The notes below the pieces were generated by a model, which saw only the letters and a list, made by a program, of their open reading frames with translations, had not been told where the DNA came from and did not search any database. Positions 1-4,189 of a DNA stretch of 9,711 nucleotides are shown piece by piece. The first letter of the stretch is position 1. Every line of letters begins with the position of its first letter. Origin of the DNA: CAZDFU01 sp964504985 (GTDB lineage: Bacteria; Patescibacteriota; Microgenomatia; Daviesbacterales; UBA10151). The DNA is taken from the NCBI GenBank assembly GCA_964504985.1, contig CAZDFU010000027.1, forward strand, positions 1 to 9,711, read 5' to 3'. The position numbers and the translations under genes were made by a program.

Positions 1-53
1 TACCATCCGTCCTCATCTTGTTCAATTAACACTTTAAACTGTAAATCTTTCAT
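1..53 (-). CDS. HicB-like antitoxin, N-terminus only
   Basis: The window edge cuts this minus-strand gene after 17 codons. The visible protein begins MKDLQFKVLIEQDEDGWY, the typical opening of HicB-family proteins: a first beta strand, an acidic turn (EQDEDG) and a conserved Trp-Tyr. HicB proteins usually neutralise the HicA mRNA-degrading toxin and repress their own promoter, but many family members stand alone without HicA. A TATAAT box lies 9 bases before the ATG, and a perfect palindrome overlaps it, which fits autorepression. Because so little is visible, the family call rests on the N-terminal signature alone; whether a HicA partner exists outside the window cannot be seen. Confidence 0.55.
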   Translation of the reverse strand, partial: MKDLQFKVLIEQDEDGW

Positions 54-62
54 ATAAAATGA

Positions 63-81
63 ATTATATCACGAAGTGATA
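63..81 (-). promoter_or_regulatory. -10 box and palindromic operator-like site of the HicB-like gene
   Basis: On the minus strand a perfect TATAAT (63-68) sits 9 bases before the ATG at 53. A perfect 6-bp palindrome, TATCAC-gaa-GTGATA (67-81), overlaps the upstream edge of that box. No good -35 is seen 16-18 bases upstream. HicB-type antitoxins are known to bind palindromes at their own promoter, so this is a reasonable operator candidate. The function is inferred. Confidence 0.4.
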
Positions 82-218
82 CAGGAAGCGAAGCGACTAT
101 ACCACTAAAATACATAGTTTGTCGGATGAGTTTCAGCTTTCCGAATGAATATTTCTGGATCAAACGTTCCTATTTTCCAGTTTTCTATGATAGAATTAGC
201 AAGTGGCAGGAACAGCTC

Positions 219-265
219 GCCCTGAGCGAAGCCGAAGGGTTCAATATTCATCGCTCCTGTTCGAC
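219..265. repeat. Palindrome-bearing short interspersed repeat, copy 1
   Basis: This copy contains ccctgagcgaagccgaaggg followed by ttcaat and, a few bases on, cgctcctgttcgac. Positions 234-265 align without gaps to 641-672 with 27 of 32 identities. Read as protein on the minus strand the core gives EPFGFAQGE, a peptide I associate with a dispersed repeat that intrudes into open frames in several bacterial lineages, including CPR genomes. Confidence 0.5.
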
Positions 266-331
266 TAGTACGTAGTTGGTGCTGTTTTATCATCTCCTCA
301 AAGTGAGGTTTAAGCTGATATGACAACACTT

Positions 332-372
332 TAGCTAAAACTTATAGTTGGAGGAGGTAAAAGTTTTAGCTA
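332..372. other. 12-bp perfect stem-loop with Shine-Dalgarno-like loop
   Basis: Arms tagctaaaactt (332-343) and aagttttagcta (361-372) are exact reverse complements. They enclose a 17-base loop that reads GGAGGAGG on the plus strand and CCTCCTCC on the minus strand. No T-run follows on either side and no start codon lies at a suitable distance, so it is neither a standard terminator nor a ribosome site for a visible gene. It could be part of a small RNA or a remnant of a mobile element. Confidence 0.45.
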
Positions 373-522
373 CTTTATCAAGTAGATCAAATACTTTTAT
401 TTGTTGGTCCTTTGTTGATGAGGCATTAATTCCTGTACCAACTCTGACTAAATTATCTCCAACCTTTCTTGCCTAAATAGCAGAAAGGATAAGCTACAAG
501 TTATGCGAAAGAAATGAAGGAT

Positions 523-575
523 AAAAAAGAGAGACATTCCCGCGGGGAACAAGGTCCGCCTTTGGTAGTCCTCTC
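523..575 (-). terminator. Branched hairpin followed by T-run, minus strand
   Basis: On the minus strand the outer stem pairs GAGAG(g)AC (575-568) with GTCTCTC (535-529) and is followed directly by six T (528-523). Inside are two further helices: AAGG/CCTT around a cgga loop, and TTCCC/GGGAA around a short GC loop. The layout of a closed fold plus a U-tract is that of an intrinsic terminator or the 3' end of a structured leader. What transcript it would end is unclear, because no intact minus-strand gene lies between it and 770. Confidence 0.42.
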
Positions 576-618
576 ATCGTGATATAAGTATATTATCAAA
601 TCTCCCTTTAAAATGCAA

Positions 619-672
619 TCCTTCGACTTCGCTCAGTATCGAAGGGTTCAATCTTTTCCGCTCCTGTTTGAC
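619..672. repeat. Palindrome-bearing short interspersed repeat, copy 2
   Basis: The copy starts with an inverted repeat CCTTCGA (620-626) / TCGAAGG (639-645), enclosing cttcgctcagta. It continues with the stretch shared with copy 1: gaagggttcaat, six variable bases, cgctcctgtt and a final tgac. On the minus strand it translates as NPSILSEVEG, the alternate-frame version of the same dispersed element. It lies about 400 bases from copy 1 in the same orientation with respect to the shared 32-base part. Confidence 0.5.
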
Positions 673-723
673 CAAAAACCAGTGGAGCCCGTACATAAAG
701 AAATACCTGGATATTCTTCTAAT

Positions 724-752
724 TTGACTCTTTGAACTCATGGATGTATAAT
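724..752 (+). promoter_or_regulatory. Consensus sigma-70-type promoter of the 176-aa gene
   Basis: TTGACT (724-729) and a perfect TATAAT (747-752) are separated by exactly 17 bases. The expected start near 759 gives a leader of about 13 bases before the ATG at 772. It is the strongest promoter match in the window. Confidence 0.72.
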
Positions 753-771
753 TCACATTCATTTTTAAGCT

Positions 772-1302
772 ATGAGCACAGAATTTAAAGGAGAACTACC
801 GTCAAGCGGATTTGTTAAAGGATTAACCCAACATGAGAGATCTGGCCCTACTCCTCCATACATTGAATGGAGTAAGCATATTCCATATAAGGGTGAACCA
901 CTAACAGTTACACTTTCAACACCCAGGATATTTGATGATGAGAATTTCGATCAAGTACGGAGTGTGTTAATAACGATTCATAGAGAACCATCTGGTTTTG
1001 AGGTATGGGTGGCTGTTGAAACTCCAGAGGTTTATTCCCTCAGACTTGAAGCTGCAGCATTTAGCAGGATCATTGCCCCGCTTATCAGTGATTTTGAAGT
1101 TAAAGATTCAAATGATCACCGCGGTCGGGAAGCATTGAGGTTTTTTTATAGAGCTCCCAAAAAACCGGGCAGGATTTTTGCCTCTGAAATTGATTTTGCC
1201 AATTCTGAATTTAATCCAGCAATGTTTCCAAGTTTAGAAGAAGGAATTAAGTCATTAACAGATTTTACAGAGACTATCCGTCAAGCTGCTCAGAATAGGT
1301 AG
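772..1302 (+). CDS. Uncharacterised 176-aa protein
   Basis: I do not recognise a family. The protein is soluble, with no signal peptide or membrane segment. The N-terminal 45 residues are polar and rich in Gly, Pro and Ser, likely extended. Residues 50-130 alternate hydrophobic and charged residues as in a beta-sheet domain (SVLITIHREPSGFEVWVAVE; LRFFYRAPKKPGRIF), and the C-terminus (155-176) looks helical. The ATG at 772 is chosen because a consensus promoter ends 19 bases upstream and no other start fits. There is no Shine-Dalgarno in the short leader. The next gene on the strand has its own promoter just after the stop (TAG), so the two may be partly co-transcribed but need not be. Base composition matches the neighbours. 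Confidence 0.7.
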   Translation: MSTEFKGELPSSGFVKGLTQHERSGPTPPYIEWSKHIPYKGEPLTVTLSTPRIFDDENFDQVRSVLITIHREPSGFEVWVAVETPEVYSLRLEAAAFSRIIAPLISDFEVKDSNDHRGREALRFFYRAPKKPGRIFASEIDFANSEFNPAMFPSLEEGIKSLTDFTETIRQAAQNR

Positions 1303-1313
1303 TTTTTGGGGGG

Positions 1314-1342
1314 TTGACATATCCTTTATACGGCGAGACAAT
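1314..1342 (+). promoter_or_regulatory. Promoter of the two-helix membrane protein gene
   Basis: A perfect TTGACA (1314-1319) lies 12 bases after the preceding stop codon. With a 17-base spacer the -10 is gacaat (1337-1342), four of six to consensus. Transcription would start near 1349, giving a leader of about 60 bases. Confidence 0.5.
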
Positions 1343-1350
1343 GGTTAGTG

Positions 1351-1388
1351 AAATCTCATAAACCATAGACGGTGAAAGAGATTTTTTT
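1351..1388 (+). promoter_or_regulatory. Leader hairpin with T-run, attenuator or terminator
   Basis: AAATCTC (1351-1357) pairs perfectly with GAGATTT (1378-1384); the T-run extends to 1388 (seven T in all). The hairpin sits at the predicted 5' end of the next gene's mRNA and just before its Shine-Dalgarno. It could terminate read-through from the 176-aa gene, attenuate the downstream gene or protect the mRNA end. The sequence does not decide between these. Confidence 0.45.
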
Positions 1389-1394
1389 GATGGG

Positions 1395-1400
1395 AAGGAG
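1395..1400 (+). promoter_or_regulatory. Strong Shine-Dalgarno AAGGAG
   Basis: AAGGAG ends 9 bases before the ATG at 1410, within an uninterrupted purine run gggaaggaga. It fixes this start and contrasts with most other genes in the window, which have no leader room for such a site. Confidence 0.75.
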
Positions 1401-1409
1401 AATTAAGTT

Positions 1410-1820
1410 ATGCCTAAAACATTTGCCCCTCTTGAAAAAATATCCTTCAAGATCATCAGCTGGGTAGGAACACCCTATTCTGTTATTTTCCATACCCTTA
1501 TTTTTATTGCAGTTCCTGGCCTTGTATTATTGGGCTTTGATCTAAGGTCTGTGCTTTTGATTTTTACAACCTGGTTATCAATAGAGGCAATCTATCTGGC
1601 AATTTTTATTCAAATGACAGTTAATAGAAATACTGAAAGTCTGGAAGAAGTAGAAGAGGATATTGAAGATATCCAAGAAGATGTGAATGAAGAAGAAGAG
1701 GCTCATAAAGTATTAATCCATATTGGGCAGCAAATGAAAGCAATTCAGAAGGAGTTAGATATACTTAGAAAAAGCCACAATTTGAAGTCTTCAGGTAACC
1801 CTCCCAGGATACATGTTTAA
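1410..1820 (+). CDS. Two-helix membrane protein, DUF1003/low-affinity iron permease-like
   Basis: A 136-residue protein with two adjacent membrane helices (about 23-42 and 46-69) joined by a tight turn (GFDLRS). A very acidic segment follows (76-97, LEEVEEDIEDIQED), then an amphipathic helix (98-122) and a short polar tail. The pattern TTWLSIEAIYLAIFIQMTVNRN is like the second helix and Q-x-x-x-N-R signature of the DUF1003 and low-affinity iron permease families. The transported species or role is not established for such short bacterial forms, so metal uptake is only a possibility. The acidic stretch could bind cations or form a coiled coil on the cytoplasmic side. The start is fixed by the Shine-Dalgarno at 1395. 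The gene converges with the PAP2 gene, 14 bases apart. Confidence 0.75.
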   Translation: MPKTFAPLEKISFKIISWVGTPYSVIFHTLIFIAVPGLVLLGFDLRSVLLIFTTWLSIEAIYLAIFIQMTVNRNTESLEEVEEDIEDIQEDVNEEEEAHKVLIHIGQQMKAIQKELDILRKSHNLKSSGNPPRIHV

Positions 1821-1834
1821 AACCTTAGATAGTT

Positions 1835-2713
1835 TTATTTAAAAAACCTATTAGTAATTCTCCCCCAGTTAATAATATGCAGCTTTGAAGCAATAAAGTA
1901 AAAGAGGATAGCATATAAACTTCCTGCAATGATATCTACTATATAATGTTCCCCCAAATAAACAATGGCAAACCAGGCAGCCAAAACATAGAGAAAAAAC
2001 GGCAGAGCTTTTAACCTAAAAAACTTTAAAGCAAAAAGAAAAACCAACAGAGGATAAGCTGCATGTAAAGAAGGCATAGCTGCTACCGGGTTTGGGTTAA
2101 ACTGGTGATAAATTGTAGGTAAACCCCACTTATCAGGAAAAACAGCAAGTGTCTGATCCATAACCTTGTAGACCTTGGGGATATATCCTTCCTGAGATGC
2201 CAGCCAGGGAGGGGCTGCAGGATAAATTATAAATGTAACCCAAGCTGAATATGAAAGTAAAAGTATGCCTGTAACAAACATTTTAAAGAAGTCTCTGTTA
2301 TATATCCAAAGTATAAAGCCAAAACTTAAAGGTAAGGCAAAATGCAAAAAATAAAATATTGAGGAAGTAAAATCTATTAACGAAAGATCTTTAGGATTAA
2401 AAAGAAGATTTTGTAGCTCTATCGCGGGGATACTTTTAAATATCCATTGTTCCATATCAATCAGGCTTTGGTAATTCACTCTTTGGTTTAAATTATCTGC
2501 AAAGCCTCTTAAAAAATCATAAGAAAGAAGAATAAATAAAAAAGGAATCCAGTCTAAGATAAAACTTCTGGTTTTTTTAATAAGCAGGCTGGCCAAAAGC
2601 AGCACGAAGGCATACCTGTCTGGAGCAATCCCTATCCCCTGCCAAATCATTAAAGCTGTCATCCCCGCAATATAAATTATAAAAAGGGAGATATTAAAAA
2701 CTCTATGCTTCAT
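1835..2713 (-). CDS. PAP2-superfamily membrane phosphatase/phosphotransferase (AUR1-like)
   Basis: A 292-residue polytopic membrane protein of the PAP2 phosphatase superfamily, closest in look to the inositolphosphotransferase/AUR1-like branch. The catalytic signature is visible in order: IIYPAAPPWLA (about residues 159-169), AAMPSLHAAYP (about 213-223, the PSxH motif with catalytic His) and YLGEHYIVDIIAG (about 249-261, the HxxxD motif). The canonical KxxxxxxRP first motif is replaced by the Pro-rich YPAAPPW form, as in this branch. Such enzymes dephosphorylate lipid phosphates or transfer phospho-head groups at the outer face of the membrane; the substrate is unknown here. The start MKHRVF at 2713 is preferred: a longer frame reaches 2863, but its extra 50 codons lie wholly inside the oppositely oriented SIMPL gene and its promoter, whereas a TATCAT box sits six bases before 2713. 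Confidence 0.85.
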   Translation of the reverse strand: MKHRVFNISLFIIYIAGMTALMIWQGIGIAPDRYAFVLLLASLLIKKTRSFILDWIPFLFILLSYDFLRGFADNLNQRVNYQSLIDMEQWIFKSIPAIELQNLLFNPKDLSLIDFTSSIFYFLHFALPLSFGFILWIYNRDFFKMFVTGILLLSYSAWVTFIIYPAAPPWLASQEGYIPKVYKVMDQTLAVFPDKWGLPTIYHQFNPNPVAAMPSLHAAYPLLVFLFALKFFRLKALPFFLYVLAAWFAIVYLGEHYIVDIIAGSLYAILFYFIASKLHIINWGRITNRFFK

Positions 2714-2732
2714 TACTATATGATATACTAAA
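2714..2732. promoter_or_regulatory. 19-bp divergent promoter core with overlapping -10 boxes
   Basis: The whole gap between two divergent start codons is tactatatgatatactaaa. It contains TATGAT on the plus strand (2719-2724; 8 bases before the SIMPL ATG) and TATCAT on the minus strand (2720-2725; 6 bases before the PAP2 ATG). Each matches TATAAT at five of six positions, and they overlap by five bases. Both -35 regions would lie inside the opposite gene and are poor. Both mRNAs would be leaderless or nearly so, and the two promoters should exclude each other. Confidence 0.5.
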
Positions 2733-3479
2733 ATGGTGAATACAAAAATCCTGCTTATGCCTGTAATTGGTGCAGCTGCTTTTTTTATTCTGCTTTTTAG
2801 CTTCACCAAAATTTTTGGCCCAATCCCCTTTTCTGTTAACTCCATAACTACCCAAAAATCCACTACTTTTGATGTTACAGGTGAGGGTAAAGTAACTGTT
2901 AAGCCTGATATAGCATATGTTAATGCTGGTATTAGAGCCCAGTCCCAAACAGTTAAAGGAGCGCAGGATCAAATTAACACAGTAATAAATAAAGTTTCAC
3001 AAGCTGTTAAGAGCTTTGGGGTTAATTCTGAAGATATCCAAACTACAAATTATAATATTAATCCTGATTATGATTTTTCTGGTGGTTCTCAAAAAATCAG
3101 AGGATATAGTGCTCAAACAACTTTATCTATAAAAGTCAGGCAGATTGATAAGATTAATGAGGTGATAGATGCTTCAACTCAAAATGGGGCAAATGAGATT
3201 TCAGGGGTTTCTTTTGATGTTGAGGATAAAACTAAAGCTGAAGATAAGGCCAGAGAAAAAGCAGTTTCTGAGGCTAAAAAAAGAGCTGAGCAGGCTTCTA
3301 AAATAGCTGGATTTAAGTTGGGAAGAATTGTTAATTATTCAGAAGGATCTTCTCCTTTCCCTGAGCCCATTCCTCTTAGGGCTGTGGGTATTGAGGCAGT
3401 TTCAGATAAGGCCACTCAGGTTGAGCCAGGTTCATCAGAGGTAAAAATAACAGCCACCCTAAGCTATGAAATTTTTTAA
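2733..3479 (+). CDS. Membrane-anchored SIMPL-domain (DUF541) protein
   Basis: A 248-residue protein with one N-terminal membrane helix (about 5-25) and an extracytoplasmic SIMPL/DUF541 domain (about 45-248). The family opening is clear (FDVTGEGKVTVKPDIAYVNAGI), followed by a helix (SQTVKGAQDQINTVINKV), the segment QTTNYNINPDYDF, the strand GYSAQTTLSIKVRQIDKI and a Lys/Glu-rich helix (KTKAEDKAREKAVSEAKKRAEQ split over 167-188). The C-terminal strand is EVKITATLSYEIF. Relatives such as YggE and BP26 form oligomeric rings at the cell surface or periplasm, some linked to oxidative stress; no enzymatic activity is known. The uncleaved helix, with no AxA site, suggests anchoring. It shares a 19-bp divergent promoter with the PAP2 gene. 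Its start lies 8 bases after a -10-like box, so it is probably leaderless. Confidence 0.88.
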   Translation: MVNTKILLMPVIGAAAFFILLFSFTKIFGPIPFSVNSITTQKSTTFDVTGEGKVTVKPDIAYVNAGIRAQSQTVKGAQDQINTVINKVSQAVKSFGVNSEDIQTTNYNINPDYDFSGGSQKIRGYSAQTTLSIKVRQIDKINEVIDASTQNGANEISGVSFDVEDKTKAEDKAREKAVSEAKKRAEQASKIAGFKLGRIVNYSEGSSPFPEPIPLRAVGIEAVSDKATQVEPGSSEVKITATLSYEIF

Positions 3480-3505
3480 GCCTGTAAAGGGGTTAGTGTA
3501 TCAAT

Positions 3506-3703
3506 TTAGGCTTTATCCTGCCTAAAAGGAGCAGTAAGAACTCTTAGGTTATCTCTAAATGAGTGGTTGTTAGTCTTTAAAGCTAAGGGATCTGGTTTCC
3601 ATACTTCTACAATATGTGGTCTGGCTATTAAATAACCTTCTGGATCTCTTTGTCTAGTGGGTTGTACAATGCGGATAGCTATTTTTCCTGCTCTTCTTTC
3701 CAT
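3506..3703 (-). CDS. Small basic protein, unknown function (65 aa)
   Basis: A 65-residue Arg/Lys-rich protein with many prolines (MERRAGKIAIRIVQPTRQRD at the start, TAPFRQDKA at the end) and no membrane segment or metal motif. I do not recognise the family. Support for a real gene comes from its promoter: TTGACT (3739-3734), a 17-base spacer and TTAAAT (3716-3711) place transcription start at or next to the ATG, so it would be leaderless like several neighbours. The frame also fills the gap between the SIMPL gene (26 bases away, convergent) and the tRNA promoter without overlap. The high charge suits a nucleic-acid or ribosome-binding role, but that is a guess. Confidence 0.55.
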   Translation of the reverse strand: MERRAGKIAIRIVQPTRQRDPEGYLIARPHIVEVWKPDPLALKTNNHSFRDNLRVLTAPFRQDKA

Positions 3704-3710
3704 AATATGT

Positions 3711-3739
3711 ATTTAATATCTAAAAAGGTTTTAAGTCAA
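3711..3739 (-). promoter_or_regulatory. Promoter of the 65-aa gene (leaderless start)
   Basis: On the minus strand TTGACT (3739-3734) and TTAAAT (3716-3711) are 17 bases apart, and the ATG follows 7 bases after the -10 box. It diverges from the tRNA promoter; the two -35 boxes are 18 bases apart. Confidence 0.55.
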
Positions 3740-3757
3740 TATCCTTTTTAATATTCC

Positions 3758-3787
3758 TTGAAATTAACTGTTACTTTTAGGTAAAAT
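3758..3787 (+). promoter_or_regulatory. Promoter of the tRNA-Gly gene
   Basis: TTGAAA (3758-3763) and TAAAAT (3782-3787), each five of six to consensus, are 18 bases apart. The expected start near 3794 leaves a 5' precursor of about 46 bases, which can form a weak CTTGC/GCAAG hairpin before the mature tRNA. Confidence 0.55.
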
Positions 3788-3839
3788 AGGGTTATCTTGC
3801 TAATGAAATTCACTGGGTCAAAGCAAGCAATCTTAATAT

Positions 3840-3911
3840 GCGGGATTAGTTCAGTAGCAGAACGTCTGCTTTCCAAGCAGAATGTCAGGGGTGCAACTCC
3901 CCTATCCCGCT
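3840..3911 (+). tRNA. tRNA-Gly (anticodon UCC) with altered D- and T-loops
   Basis: A complete 72-base cloverleaf. Acceptor GCGGGAT/ATCCCGC, D-stem GTTC/GAAC, anticodon stem TCTGC/GCAGA and T-stem AGGGG/CCCCT are all perfectly paired. The anticodon loop TTTCCAA gives UCC, and the discriminator is U73, both glycine identity elements. No CCA is encoded. The odd part is in the loops: the D-loop AGTAGCA has A (3856) where G18 should be, and the T-loop TGCAACT has G (3893) where U55 (pseudouridine) should be. G19 and C56 remain. G18-Psi55 is a near-universal elbow contact, and both partners are changed together. Staphylococcal tRNA-Gly species that feed peptidoglycan bridges carry the same GUUC-to-GUGC change in the T-arm plus D-loop GG changes, which weakens EF-Tu use. 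It could equally be a lineage-specific but functional translation tRNA. Confidence 0.93.
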
Positions 3912-3917
3912 CATCGA

Positions 3918-3940
3918 GTCTAACTCGATTAGAGTTAGAC
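3918..3940 (+). other. Perfect 9-bp hairpin just downstream of the tRNA
   Basis: GTCTAACTC (3918-3926) and GAGTTAGAC (3932-3940) pair perfectly around a 5-base loop, gatta. It begins six bases after the tRNA's last base. There is no following T-run (gaagatggga follows), so it is not a clean intrinsic terminator. It may be a processing or protection signal of the tRNA precursor, or a protein-binding palindrome. Confidence 0.5.
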
Positions 3941-4017
3941 GAAGATGGGAACCTGACTTCCCTTATTATCTGTATATAAATATAAAATGAACGTTAGACG
4001 CTCAAACGCCACTAAAT

Positions 4018-4088
4018 ATTAAGTCAAGTTAGACTTGACCTTATCTAGATTTTTCAGAGGTTGCAGTTGTGTAATAACTTGACTTAAT
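4018..4088 (+). repeat. 14-bp inverted repeat with an alternative internal hairpin
   Basis: attaagtcaagtta (4018-4031) and taacttgacttaat (4075-4088) are exact reverse complements, 43 bases apart. The left arm can instead pair locally: GTCAAGT (4023-4029) with ACTTGAC (4033-4039) around a 3-base loop. The two folds exclude each other. The element lies about 100 bases before the MFS transporter ATG and after the tRNA. Whether it is transcribed into a leader, is bound as DNA by a regulator, or is the remnant of a small mobile element cannot be told. Confidence 0.5.
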
Positions 4089-4177
4089 TGTGCTGAAAAT
4101 GAAGATTCCATAAAATCAGCTTAATTCTAGCAAAAAGTTGGATTGTAAGATAGGCAGCGGATAATGTTTAAAAGTTG

Positions 4178-4183
4178 TACAAT
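4178..4183 (+). promoter_or_regulatory. -10 box of the MFS gene (leaderless start)
   Basis: TACAAT ends 6 bases before the ATG at 4190. The same hexamer, preceded by g, lies 7 bases before the zinc ribbon gene's ATG. No good -35 is seen. A second candidate, gataat (4160-4165) with TTGGAT (4138-4143), would give a leader of about 18 bases. Confidence 0.4.
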
Positions 4184-4189
4184 TTTAAT

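Larger units (their letters stand above)
105..472 (-). pseudogene. Degraded coding fragments of unidentified protein
   Basis: Two minus-strand frames abut here. The upstream piece (472-335, 45 residues, no ATG) reads as plausible protein with segments DNLVRVGTGINASS and QQIKVFDLLDKVAKTF, and stops at 335. A second frame opens just after and runs to 105 (from an ATG at 329, 74 residues) with SYQLKPHFEEMIKQHQ and SIIENWKIGTFDPEIFIRKAE. Together they look like the frameshifted C-terminal part of one gene, carrying an inserted palindromic repeat translated as EPFGFAQGE. I do not recognise the family. The downstream piece alone could be a real small gene, but it has no clear ribosome site, and the stem-loop at 332-372 straddles the junction. 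Confidence 0.28.

Noticed and set aside
523..575. T-box riboswitch
   Set aside because: The GC-rich junction and T-run looked similar, but the conserved T-box string and a specifier stem are absent, and no aminoacyl-tRNA synthetase or transporter gene follows on that strand.
574..762. Minus-strand 62-codon open frame
   Set aside because: It runs through the consensus promoter at 724-752 and the palindromic repeat (peptide ILSEVEG). It has no ribosome site and no family resemblance.
1819..1836. AAAAC/GTTTT hairpin between convergent genes as a bidirectional terminator
   Set aside because: A 5-bp A-T-rich stem is too weak to call.
2714..2863. Longer start for the PAP2 gene
   Set aside because: The extra 50 codons lie over the promoter and N-terminal coding part of the SIMPL gene and include no PAP2 feature; the TATCAT box supports 2713.
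3478..3513. AAGCCT/AGGCTT hairpin between the SIMPL gene and the 65-aa gene as a terminator
   Set aside because: Only 6 bp with a 24-base loop, and no T-run follows on either strand.
3797..3979. Plus-strand open frame of 60 codons
   Set aside because: It reads straight through the tRNA-Gly gene and its downstream hairpin.
4175..4189. TTG start five codons earlier for the MFS gene
   Set aside because: It abuts the TACAAT box and would be upstream of the likely transcription start; the ATG at 4190 fits better.
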